This document shows positions 56,925 through 64,000 of a stretch of 64,000 nt of DNA, one piece after another (position 1 is the first letter of the stretch; the number at the start of each line of letters is the position of its first letter). Origin of the DNA: Pseudomonas sp. RC10 (GTDB lineage: Bacteria; Pseudomonadota; Gammaproteobacteria; Pseudomonadales; Pseudomonadaceae); contig NZ_CP151650.1 of assembly GCF_038397775.1 (NCBI RefSeq), forward strand, positions 5,847,001 to 5,911,000, given 5' to 3'. The notes under the pieces were generated by a model. The model saw only the letters and a list, made by a program, of their open reading frames with translations. It ran no database searches and had not been told where the DNA came from. The translations under genes and the position numbers were made by a program.

Positions 56925-58598
56925 ATGTTGGTGCACCTGTCCATACATAACTACGCCATCGTGGAACACCTCGACCTCGAACTGGATCGCGGCATGAGTG
57001 TGATCACCGGGGAAACCGGTGCCGGCAAGTCGATCATGCTCGACGCACTGGGCCTGACGCTCGGGGATCGTGCCGACAGCGGCGTTGTTAGACCGGGCGC
57101 TGATAAGGCCGACATTTTGGCCACGTTCGACGTTTCCGATATTCCGGAAGCTCGCGTCTGGCTGTCCGAGCGCGATCTGGAAACCGACGGGCCGTGTATT
57201 TTGCGCCGGGTCATCACCGCTGAAGGCCGCTCACGCTCTTATATAAACGGTACGCCCTGCCCTCAAGGCGACCTCAAGGCGTTGGGCGAATTGCTCATCG
57301 ATATTCACAGCCAACATGAACATCAATCGCTGCTGAAAACTGATACGCACCGTCGGCTGTTGGACGAATACGCGGGCGCTACCGATCTGGCGCGGCAGGT
57401 TCAGCTTGCGGCACAGCGCTGGCGCCAAACGCGTCATGAGCTGGAACGCCTTGCCAATTCCGGCGATGAACAGCGCGCCAAGCACCAGCTACTGAGTTAT
57501 CAGCTTGAAGAGCTTGAAGGCTTGAGCCTGGGCGAGAACGAGCTGGAACAGCTGGAACAGGAACACACGACCCTGACCAACGCCGAAAGCTTGCTGGGCA
57601 TTTGTCGTCAGGTGGTCGAGCTGTGCAGCGAAAGCGATTCGGGCAACGCACTGAATGCCCTGACCGCCAGCCTGAATCGTTTGACCAGCGTGAACAACTC
57701 CCCTGATGCGCTGAACGAGGCGACCAACCTGCTCTCCAGCGCGCAGATTCAGGTCGAAGAAGCGGTAGGCGAAATCAATCGTTTCCTCGATCGTTTCGAA
57801 GCCGATCCGGCACGCCTGCAACAGATTGAAGAACGTCTGGACACGATCTACACGCTGGCCAGGAAACACCGCGTGCAACCCACCGAGGTGCCTGCGCTGC
57901 ATCAAAAGCTGCTGGATGAGATCGAAACGCTTAACGCCAATGACGAGGCAATTGAGCGACTCGAACATGAACTGGGTTCTTACGCCCGTCATTACCAAGA
58001 GAAAGCGCGCGAGCTGAGCGACCTGCGTCATCGCGCAGCGCCTGAACTCGCCCATGCGGTCGAGCATGAGATTCAACGACTGGGCATGCCGGGCGGCCGC
58101 TTCAACATCGAGCTCAAGACCAACGCCGACAAAGAGCTGTCACCTAACGGTCTGGAGCAAGTGGAATTGCTGGTCAGCGCAAACCCCGGCCAGCCCCTCA
58201 AGGCGTTGGCGAAGGTCGCGTCGGGTGGCGAACTGTCGCGGATCAGCCTGGCGATTCAGGTCATCACGGCTCAAACCTCAAGGGTGCCGACGCTGGTGTT
58301 CGACGAAGTCGATGTGGGTATCGGTGGCCCTACGGCTGAGATTGTCGGGCAACTGCTGCGTCGCTTGGGTGAGCGCGGGCAGGTCATGACCGTGACGCAC
58401 TTGCCGCAAGTGGCGGCGCAGGGGCATCAGCACCTGTTCGTGCACAAGGTTCGCGATGAAGCGGTCACGCGTACGGCGGTTTCCAAGCTCAGCAAGAACG
58501 AGCGGGTGGAGGAAGTAGCGAGGATGCTGGGCGGGATCGACCTGACGAAAGAGTCGTTGGCCCATGCGAAGAAAATGGTGGTCGCGTCGAAGTCTTGA
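56925..58598 (+). CDS. recN: DNA repair protein RecN
   Basis: 557 residues from MLVHLSIHNYAIVEHLDLEL; GGGAG lies eight bases ahead and longer readings cover the LexA box. Walker A GETGAGKS (about 31-38), long coiled-coil arms (150-370), signature VASGGELSRISLAI and Walker B LVFDEVDVGIGG follow the SMC-like plan. It binds 3' ends and aids recombinational repair of double-strand breaks. Damage-inducible, given its LexA box. Confidence 0.97.
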   Translation: MLVHLSIHNYAIVEHLDLELDRGMSVITGETGAGKSIMLDALGLTLGDRADSGVVRPGADKADILATFDVSDIPEARVWLSERDLETDGPCILRRVITAEGRSRSYINGTPCPQGDLKALGELLIDIHSQHEHQSLLKTDTHRRLLDEYAGATDLARQVQLAAQRWRQTRHELERLANSGDEQRAKHQLLSYQLEELEGLSLGENELEQLEQEHTTLTNAESLLGICRQVVELCSESDSGNALNALTASLNRLTSVNNSPDALNEATNLLSSAQIQVEEAVGEINRFLDRFEADPARLQQIEERLDTIYTLARKHRVQPTEVPALHQKLLDEIETLNANDEAIERLEHELGSYARHYQEKARELSDLRHRAAPELAHAVEHEIQRLGMPGGRFNIELKTNADKELSPNGLEQVELLVSANPGQPLKALAKVASGGELSRISLAIQVITAQTSRVPTLVFDEVDVGIGGPTAEIVGQLLRRLGERGQVMTVTHLPQVAAQGHQHLFVHKVRDEAVTRTAVSKLSKNERVEEVARMLGGIDLTKESLAHAKKMVVASKS

Positions 58599-58650
58599 TA
58601 TAGACGGCACGATTTCCTGCCGGTGAGGCGCCTCTGTTGGCAATGCAATC

Positions 58651-58682
58651 CCTGTGGGAGCGAATTCATTCGCTCCCACAGG
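58651..58682. repeat. Compact REP hairpin without spacer
   Basis: CCTGTGGGAGCGAAT pairs with ATTCGCTCCCACAGG around a two- to four-base loop. It looks like a doublet whose middle 40 bases were lost. Between recN and the bidirectional terminator. Confidence 0.85.
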
Positions 58683-58729
58683 GGACCAGCACGAAGCCGT
58701 GTTTACTATCGGCATCGAACCCGAAAACA

Positions 58730-58757
58730 ACAAAGGCGACCCCAAGGTCGCCTTTGT
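58730..58757. terminator. Bidirectional terminator of recN and fur
   Basis: ACAAAGGCGAC and GTCGCCTTTGT form an 11-pair stem, with CTTTGT after it on the plus strand and TGTTTTC on the minus strand, between the two convergent genes. Confidence 0.8.
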
Positions 58758-58776
58758 CTTTGTATCCGAAAAAAAC

Positions 58777-59184
58777 TTACGCTTTTTTCTTGCGTACGTA
58801 GAGCACCAGATTGTGATCCACCAGCTCGAAGCCGTGTTTGACCACAATGGCTTTTTGCAGCTTCTCGATTTCTTCGTCGAAGAATTCGATCACCTCGCCG
58901 GATTCCACATTGACCATATGGTCGTGGTGGCCTCCGTCGGCCAGTTCGAACACGGCGTGACCGCCGTCGAAGTTGTGGCGAACCACCAATCCGGCTGCTT
59001 CGAACTGAGTCAAAACACGGTAAACCGTCGCCAGACCGACGTCTTCGTTGGCCTCCATCAGTGCCTTGTAGACGTCCTCCGCGCTCATGTGGCGCTGCTC
59101 TGCAGAATCGAGCATTTGAAGGATCTTGACCCGTGGCAGAGTCACTTTAAGTCCAGCTTTGCGTAGTTCGCTATTTTCAACCAT
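58777..59184 (-). CDS. fur: Ferric uptake regulator Fur
   Basis: 135 residues from MVENSELRKAGLKVTLPR. Winged helix with GLATVYRVLTQFEAAGLV (about 50-68); metal sites in the GGHHDHMVNVESGEVIEFFD stretch. The cysteine pairs of E. coli Fur are absent, as in other pseudomonads. It represses iron-uptake genes when Fe(II) is present. Divergent from omlA over 98 bases, the Pseudomonas arrangement. Confidence 0.98.
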   Translation of the reverse strand: MVENSELRKAGLKVTLPRVKILQMLDSAEQRHMSAEDVYKALMEANEDVGLATVYRVLTQFEAAGLVVRHNFDGGHAVFELADGGHHDHMVNVESGEVIEFFDEEIEKLQKAIVVKHGFELVDHNLVLYVRKKKA

Positions 59185-59282
59185 GGTCAGCTTTCTCGCA
59201 GACGCTGCTTCGCAGCTTCTCTTAATGCAGGTATGATCGGGGTTTACGTTGTCCCAGCCAAGATAGTGGAAGTCGCCCACCG

Positions 59283-59807
59283 ATGCAAAACACCAAGCTC
59301 TTGCTAACCAGTTTCACCTTCGTGGGACTGCTCGCACTCGCCGGTTGTTCATTCCCCGGGGTTTATAAAATCGACATCCAACAGGGCAATGTCGTCACGC
59401 AAGACATGATAGACCAGTTGCGCCCCGGAATGACCCGACGGCAAGTACGGTTTATCATGGGCAACCCCTTGTTGACCGACACCTTCCACCCTGATCGCTG
59501 GGACTATCTGTACAGCTTGCAGCCCGGTGGCGGTGAACGCCAACAGGAGCGCATCAGCCTGATCTTCAATGGTAGCGATCAACTGGCGAGCCTTTCTGGC
59601 GACTTCAAGCCAGGCGTGTCTCGCGACGAAGCGATCCTCGGAAAGCCGAGCGACACCAACGTCACCCCCGAAAACACGGGCGATCAGCCGAAGAAAGAAG
59701 AGCCGCCGAAGCCTGGCTCCCTGCTGGAACAGATCCAGAACGACGTCGACAAGGTCGAGACCGTGCCCGTCCCGACTCAGGAACCGCTGGACACCAATCC
59801 ACGCTGA
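59283..59807 (+). CDS. omlA: Outer-membrane lipoprotein OmlA/BamE
   Basis: 174 residues. The lipobox LALAGC puts the lipid-anchored cysteine at residue 22. The SmpA/OmlA domain follows: [41 protein letters not shown]. The tail is rich in P, K and E. It stabilises the BAM complex in the outer membrane. Ends with a bidirectional terminator. Confidence 0.96.
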   Translation: MQNTKLLLTSFTFVGLLALAGCSFPGVYKIDIQQGNVVTQDMIDQLRPGMTRRQVRFIMGNPLLTDTFHPDRWDYLYSLQPGGGERQQERISLIFNGSDQLASLSGDFKPGVSRDEAILGKPSDTNVTPENTGDQPKKEEPPKPGSLLEQIQNDVDKVETVPVPTQEPLDTNPR

Positions 59808-59837
59808 TCCTTACCGCCGGACTCAAAACGGCGGTAC

Positions 59838-59866
59838 AAAAAAGCCCGGCAATGCCGGGCTTTTTT
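59838..59866. terminator. Bidirectional terminator of omlA and rnfH
   Basis: GCCCGGC and GCCGGGC with a three-base loop, flanked by A6 and T6 runs, lie between the convergent genes. Confidence 0.92.
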
Positions 59867-59895
59867 ACGTCTGACGAATCGGGGCGATGCAAAAC

Positions 59896-60216
59896 TTAAA
59901 TCGATTTCTGCTCTTTTTTCGCCTTCGCCGCCTTCTCGGCACGTAAACGACGCACCTCTTTTGGGTCAGCGAGCAAAGGACGGTAGATCTCGACCCGATC
60001 ACCCTCTTCCAGCTGTCGCGTTTGAGGATCGCTGACCACCTTGCCGAAAAGGCCCATCGGGCAGTGGGTCACGTCCAGCCCGACGAACTGCTCGGCGATC
60101 CCCGACGCCTCGACCGCTCCAAACACTGTCGTCCCCGCAGGCACCTCAAGCGCGATCAACGCCTGACGTTCGGCAGTGGCATACACCACTTCGACGCGAA
60201 TCATTGGCTCAGCCAT
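59896..60216 (-). CDS. rnfH: RnfH-family ubiquitin-like protein
   Basis: 106 residues from MAEPMIRVEVVYAT, whose ATG overlaps the end of ratA by eight bases. MIRVEV at 60204 is the alternative. The ubiquitin-like fold is seen as LIALEVPAGTTVFGAVEASGI and VGLFGKVVSDPQTRQLEEGDRVEIYRPL, with a lysine-rich tail. RnfH stands with ratA in many proteobacteria; its molecular role is not settled. Confidence 0.9.
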   Translation of the reverse strand: MAEPMIRVEVVYATAERQALIALEVPAGTTVFGAVEASGIAEQFVGLDVTHCPMGLFGKVVSDPQTRQLEEGDRVEIYRPLLADPKEVRRLRAEKAAKAKKEQKSI

Positions 60217-60643
60217 ACAACTCTTTGGCGCGCTGGCAAAACGCATCGACCAGCGTGTTCGCCGCCTGATTGAACAGAGGGCCAAGCGTCGCGCGCACGA
60301 TGGAACCGGAGTAATCGAAGGACAGGTCGAGGCTGATCTTGCAGGCCTTCTCATTGAGGGCCTTGAAGGTCCAGACGCCATGCAATTGACTGAACGGCCC
60401 TTCTTCAAGGTTCATCTCGATGCCCTGCCCCGGCGTCAACGTATTGCGCGTCACGAAATGCTGGCTCAAGCCACCCTTGGCGACTTCAACCCGCGCGCGC
60501 ATGGCCGTGTCGCTCTGCTCAAGCACCGTGGCGCCGGAACACCATGGCAGGAATTCCGAATAGCGAGCCACATCGTTGACCAGGTCGTACAGCGCCTGTG
60601 CGGGATAGGGCAACAGGGCCGAACGTTGAATATGCGTAGTCAT
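60209..60643 (-). CDS. ratA: RatA/COQ10-family START-like protein
   Basis: 144 residues from MTTHIQRSALLPYPAQALYDLVND. SRPBCC fold with FLPWCSGATVLEQSDTAMRARVEV and the ending NTLVDAFCQRAKELYG. Relatives bind ubiquinone (Coq10) and were described in E. coli as the RatA toxin acting on the 50S subunit; linkage with rnfH is conserved and lies near smpB, as in E. coli. Either role is possible. Confidence 0.9.
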   Translation of the reverse strand: MTTHIQRSALLPYPAQALYDLVNDVARYSEFLPWCSGATVLEQSDTAMRARVEVAKGGLSQHFVTRNTLTPGQGIEMNLEEGPFSQLHGVWTFKALNEKACKISLDLSFDYSGSIVRATLGPLFNQAANTLVDAFCQRAKELYG

Positions 60644-60650
60644 GTCAGCG

Positions 60651-62054
60651 TCATTTCCAAAGCTGAGCGGCAAACACAATCAGAATGCCGATCGGCGCTA
60701 CATAGCGCATCAAAAAGAACGTCAGAGCGAACAAGACCGGACTGCGCACGGACAATTCATCGCGCACGGCCTCACGGCCCATCACCCAACCTGCGAAGAT
60801 CACAAAGCACAAACCACCCAGCGGCAGCATGATTCGCGACGTGAAGAAATCGATCACGCCGAAGAAGTCCAGGCCCGCCGTCGCACCCCACTGGTAGAGG
60901 TGAAACGCGCCGCCTTCGTTCACGAAAAATTTGGCCTGCTTCCAGATGTTGAACGAGAACACCGTGCCCAGTCCCACGAACCAGCAGATGAATGACAGCC
61001 AGAACGTGACCCAGCCACGGCGCACTTTAGTGCGTTCCACGAGGTACGCGACCATCGGTTCCAGCAGCGAAATCGCCGAACTCCAGGCCGCCACCGCGAC
61101 GAGGATAAAGAACACCACACCCATCACGGTGCCGAACGCTACGTTACCAAACGCGTAAGGCAAGGTGACGAACATCAAGCCTGGGCCCTCGCTCGGGTTC
61201 AGGCCCGCCGCGAAAACAATTGGAAACAAAGCAAGACCCGCCAGCAACGAGACGAAGGTGTCCAGCAGAGCCACGCCCACAACGGTTGCACTGATCGAGG
61301 CTTCCTTGGTCATGTAGGCGCCGTAAATCATGATCGAACCGACGCCCACGCTCAGCGAGAAAAATGCGTGCCCCATCGCTGGCAGCAAGCCTTCCATGAT
61401 CTGCTCGGGCTTGAAGTCGAACATGAAATGCACGCCTTCCATGAAATGCCCGGTGGTCAGGCTGTAGCCCAACAGGATCACCATCAGCACGAACAGCAGC
61501 GGCATGAGGATGCGCAGACTGCGCTCAAGCCCCGCATTCACGCCCTTCGCGATAGTGATCGCAGACAGGACCATGAACAGCGTGTGCCACGCCACCATGC
61601 GCCACGGATCGGCGATCAGCTCACCGAAAAACGCGCCAACGCCATCGGGCGTGACCGACTGAAAATCGCCCTTGCCCACATCGACGATGTACTCCAGCGA
61701 CCAGCCGCCCACCACACTGTAAAAAGAAAGAATCAGTAGCGCGGTGATCATCCCGGCGAACGCGCCCCAAGACCATTTACCCGAGTGGCCCGACTCCCGC
61801 GCCAGCACCTTCAAGGCGTTGGCGGGACTTTGCCGGGCGCGGCGACCGATCAGGGTCTCGGCCATCATCACCGGAATGCCGATCAGCGCGATGCACGCCA
61901 GGAACACCAGCACGAACGCACCGCCGCCGTAGACGCCGACCATGTAGGGGAATTTCCATATACTGCCCAAACCCACGGCAGAGCCGGTTGCGGCCAGGAT
62001 AAAAACCCAGCGACTCGCCCAGCTACCATGGACTGAAACCTTGTCCGTCGACAT
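60651..62054 (-). CDS. Sodium-dependent transporter, SNF (NSS) family
   Basis: 467 residues from MSTDKVSVHGSWASRW; ATG 62090 is a less likely alternative, and the long frame to 62693 is rejected because it runs antisense to smpB. The opening GSAVGLGSIWKFPYMVGVYGG is the unwound first helix that binds sodium and substrate in LeuT-type carriers. About eleven membrane segments follow. Substrate is probably an amino acid or related amine; not predictable. Only seven bases separate its end from the ratA start, but both run leftward. Confidence 0.9.
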   Translation of the reverse strand: MSTDKVSVHGSWASRWVFILAATGSAVGLGSIWKFPYMVGVYGGGAFVLVFLACIALIGIPVMMAETLIGRRARQSPANALKVLARESGHSGKWSWGAFAGMITALLILSFYSVVGGWSLEYIVDVGKGDFQSVTPDGVGAFFGELIADPWRMVAWHTLFMVLSAITIAKGVNAGLERSLRILMPLLFVLMVILLGYSLTTGHFMEGVHFMFDFKPEQIMEGLLPAMGHAFFSLSVGVGSIMIYGAYMTKEASISATVVGVALLDTFVSLLAGLALFPIVFAAGLNPSEGPGLMFVTLPYAFGNVAFGTVMGVVFFILVAVAAWSSAISLLEPMVAYLVERTKVRRGWVTFWLSFICWFVGLGTVFSFNIWKQAKFFVNEGGAFHLYQWGATAGLDFFGVIDFFTSRIMLPLGGLCFVIFAGWVMGREAVRDELSVRSPVLFALTFFLMRYVAPIGILIVFAAQLWK

Positions 62055-62171
62055 CGTTGACACGTCCCGCACCCAAAAAAGATCGCGCATTGTCCGGGAT
62101 TCACTCAACGCGCTCAAGCACACAGCATCCCCATAGCCGAGAGCACCGTTGATCCCTATAATGCGTCGCCT

Positions 62172-62654
62172 ATGGCCAAGCTCAAGAAACACCCCACAGG
62201 GACCATCGCGCAGAACAAGAAGGCGCGACACGATTACTTCATCGAACACAAGTTCGAGGCCGGTCTGGTCCTGGCCGGTTGGGAAGTAAAAAGCCTGCGT
62301 GCCACCAAGGTGCAGCTGGTAGACAGTTACGTGCTGCTCAAGGACGGTGAGGCATGGCTGATGGGCTGCCATATCACACCGCTGACGACTGCAAGCACCC
62401 ACGTCATCGCTGACCCGACACGCACCCGTAAACTGCTGCTCAACAAGCGCGAGCTGGAACGGCTCAATGCCTCCGTCGCGCAAAAAGGCTACACCGCTGT
62501 CGCCCTCTCGATTTACTGGAAGGCGCACTTGATCAAGTGCGAAATCGCCTTGGGTAAAGGTAAGAAGGAATACGACAAGCGCGACACCGAGCGTGAACGC
62601 GACTCCAATCGCGAGCTGCAACGCGCGGTGCGGAACAAGGGCAAGGAAGAGTGA
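62172..62654 (+). CDS. smpB: SsrA-binding protein SmpB
   Basis: 160 residues, standard. [35 protein letters not shown] and the C-terminal basic helix [27 protein letters not shown] are diagnostic. It carries tmRNA to stalled ribosomes. The tmRNA gene itself is not in the window. Divergent from the sodium transporter, with about 117 bases between. Confidence 0.98.
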   Translation: MAKLKKHPTGTIAQNKKARHDYFIEHKFEAGLVLAGWEVKSLRATKVQLVDSYVLLKDGEAWLMGCHITPLTTASTHVIADPTRTRKLLLNKRELERLNASVAQKGYTAVALSIYWKAHLIKCEIALGKGKKEYDKRDTERERDSNRELQRAVRNKGKEE

Positions 62655-62699
62655 GTCTTTCCGGGTGACCCACACAGCCCGGCTGACGTACACGCACCA

Positions 62700-62792
62700 C
62701 CTGTAGGAGCGAATTCATTCGCGATTCGTCGGTACAGCCGATACACATCTGTCGCCTGTGCGGCGGTCTCGCGAATAAATTCGCTCCTACAG
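62700..62792. repeat. REP doublet, mixed arm type
   Basis: Left arm 62700-62724 has GAATTCATTC while the right arm 62769-62792 has GAATAAATTC, so the arms differ at one internal position. It separates convergent smpB and lldR. Confidence 0.9.
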
Positions 62793-62806
62793 TGTTATCC
62801 GGCGCC

Positions 62807-63574
62807 TCAAATCCCGTTCCGCCGCTCAGCCCGTGCCGTGCGCTGCACCTGCTGACGCACCTCTTCCAGCACTTCCTGCACGTACAGCAAATGACGGCTC
62901 GACACCTCGCGGGCATCGTCCGCTCGACCTTCGATGATCGCCAGGTACAACTCGCGGTGCTGGGTGATCAGCATGTCGCGGGTTTCGGTGCGTTGCTTGT
63001 ACATCCCGCCGATGTTGGTCACGACGTTACGCTTGAGCAGGTCGAACAACCCGCGAATGGTGTGCAGCAAAACAGCATTGTGGCTGGCCTCGGCGATAGC
63101 CAAATGAAAATTCGCATCCGCCGCGCCTTCTTCCGCACGGCTGACTTCATCGACCCGGCTGTAGCAATCCTGCAGCGCATCAAATGCCTCGCGCAGACGC
63201 GTGCGATCAACGTCCGTCGCCCGAACGGCCGCGTAATAAGCGCAAGACGCCTCCAGCGTGTGCCGAAACTCTAGCAAATCACGCTGCGCATCGGTGCTGC
63301 TTTCCAGCAGATGGAGCAGAGGGTCGCTGAACGTTGAACCCAAACTCTCGACGACGTAATTGCCCCCGCCCTGCCGGCTGACCAGCAACCCTTTGGCGGT
63401 GAGCTTCTGAATGGCCTCGCGCAGCGACGGGCGAGACACGCCGAATTGCTCGGCCAACGCGCGTTCGGCAGGCAAACGCCCACCCGCCTTGAGCGTGCCT
63501 TCGAGAATCATTCGTTCGAGTTGCTCGACAATATCGTCAGACAATCGGCGCTGACGCACCTGATCAAAGCCCAT
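62807..63574 (-). CDS. lldR: LldR, L-lactate-responsive FadR/GntR-type repressor
   Basis: 255 residues from MGFDQVRQRRLSDDIVEQLE; the earlier starts are unsupported. GntR winged helix (LPAERALAEQFGVSRPSLREAIQKL, about 34-58), then a FCD effector domain (95-230) with metal ligands (D, H in ADANFHLAIAEASHN and H-containing later helices). The sequence closely follows Pseudomonas LldR, which represses lldPDE until lactate binds. It is divergent from lldP with a 31-base palindrome between them. Confidence 0.93.
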   Translation of the reverse strand: MGFDQVRQRRLSDDIVEQLERMILEGTLKAGGRLPAERALAEQFGVSRPSLREAIQKLTAKGLLVSRQGGGNYVVESLGSTFSDPLLHLLESSTDAQRDLLEFRHTLEASCAYYAAVRATDVDRTRLREAFDALQDCYSRVDEVSRAEEGAADANFHLAIAEASHNAVLLHTIRGLFDLLKRNVVTNIGGMYKQRTETRDMLITQHRELYLAIIEGRADDAREVSSRHLLYVQEVLEEVRQQVQRTARAERRNGI

Positions 63575-63772
63575 ACCGCTCACTCCACCTCTCCAGCTGC
63601 CCCCGTCCGACATGCCAGCGGGGGCGCACATTCTCGCCGATTGCAGTCAGACATTCACCCGGCAGATGTCGGAGAAATCACCGTTTCAGGAAAAAACCGG
63701 GATAGCTGCTACAAAAGTTCTACGGTCACAAATTGACACATCAATGCCAAGGCTTTTAACCTAGCGCCAAGA

Positions 63773-63803
63773 CATTGTAAATTGGTATTACCAATTTACA
63801 ATG
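63773..63803. promoter_or_regulatory. LldR operator, 31-base perfect palindrome
   Basis: CATTGTAAATTGGTA, a single central T, then TACCAATTTACAATG. The inner ATTGGTA/TACCAAT core matches LldR-type operators. It lies 198 bases from the lldR start and 179 before lldP, so it can control either or both. The rest of the 408-base gap (63575-63982) shows nothing else. Confidence 0.85.
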
Positions 63804-63982
63804 CCGACGCATCGGACTGACCTTCGATACGTTGCAAGCCGTTCTGGCGGAGAAGGGCTTGAGCTGGTGAGCTGTGCGATTCGTTCGTCAGCACCGGCAG
63901 GACGACAGTCGTCGCTTGCAGGAGCCGCGCACGTGAGACATGGACACCGGGCCTAATCAAAAAACAACTAGGGGCCTCACAC

Positions 63983-64000
63983 ATGCAAACCTGGCAACAG
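63983..64000 (+). CDS. lldP: L-lactate permease LldP, first six codons
   Basis: ATG CAA ACC TGG CAA CAG gives MQTWQQ, the start of Pseudomonas L-lactate permease, placed as expected divergent from lldR with the operator between. The rest is beyond the window. Confidence 0.75.

Noticed and set aside
62055..62693. N-terminal extension of the sodium transporter by about 200 residues
   Set aside because: It would run antisense to smpB; the transporter fold begins at 62054.

Overview
The window is a stretch of a Pseudomonas chromosome, most likely from the P. fluorescens / P. syringae lineage. The evidence is high-GC coding sequence, the order rlmE-ftsH-folP-glmM-tpiA-secG-tRNA-Leu-tRNA-fMet-rimP-nusA-infB-rbfA-truB-rpsO-pnp next to greA-carB-carA-dapB-dnaJ-dnaK-grpE-recN-fur-omlA, an lldR/lldP pair at the right edge, and many Pseudomonas-type REP doublets. 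No rRNA, insertion sequence, prophage or CRISPR array was seen.

Left part (1-20.2 kb) is accessory metabolism. It opens with the 5' end of a PAS-containing chemotaxis receptor, an orphan ModA-like binding protein, a small phosphodiesterase and an MFS transporter. A LacI-type regulator (3610-4626) then faces a seven-gene minus-strand catabolic cluster: sugar-type ABC importer (binding protein, two-domain ATPase, permease), an erythritol/L-threitol-dehydrogenase-like zinc enzyme, an FGGY kinase and an L-xylulose-reductase-like SDR. A 20-bp LacI-type palindrome sits in front of the importer. Divergent from it is a uronate oxidation pair, udh plus an SMP-30 lactonase. A dioxygenase-like protein of unknown role follows, and then a sulfur-scavenging operon (AtsK-like alkylsulfatase plus a SsuABC-like importer with two permease genes).

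Middle-left part (20.2-29.6 kb) is a run of signalling genes on the minus strand: PAS-GGDEF cyclase with a receiver-CheC protein, a lone receiver, a GGDEF-EAL protein with a chemotaxis receptor, and a FixJ-type regulator with its PAS kinase. A small secreted BON protein follows.

Middle and right parts (30.6-64 kb) are the conserved information-processing and housekeeping block: mRNA decay, ribosome maturation, translation initiation, transcription elongation, two tRNAs, secretion, glycolysis, cell-wall precursor and folate synthesis, proteolysis, carbamoyl phosphate and lysine synthesis, chaperones, SOS repair, iron regulation, outer-membrane assembly, tmRNA rescue and L-lactate control. Several regulatory sites are readable here: three tandem terminators between tRNA-fMet and rimP, a sigma-32 promoter before grpE, a LexA box before recN, a probable carAB leader hairpin, and a 31-bp perfect palindrome between lldR and lldP.

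REP doublets occur in nearly every larger intergenic gap up to 20.2 kb and return only after about 53.9 kb. I did not find a clearly novel system. The best leads are the terminator array in front of the nusA operon, the polyol cluster of unknown substrate, the receiver-CheC/GGDEF pair and the unassigned dioxygenase-like gene.
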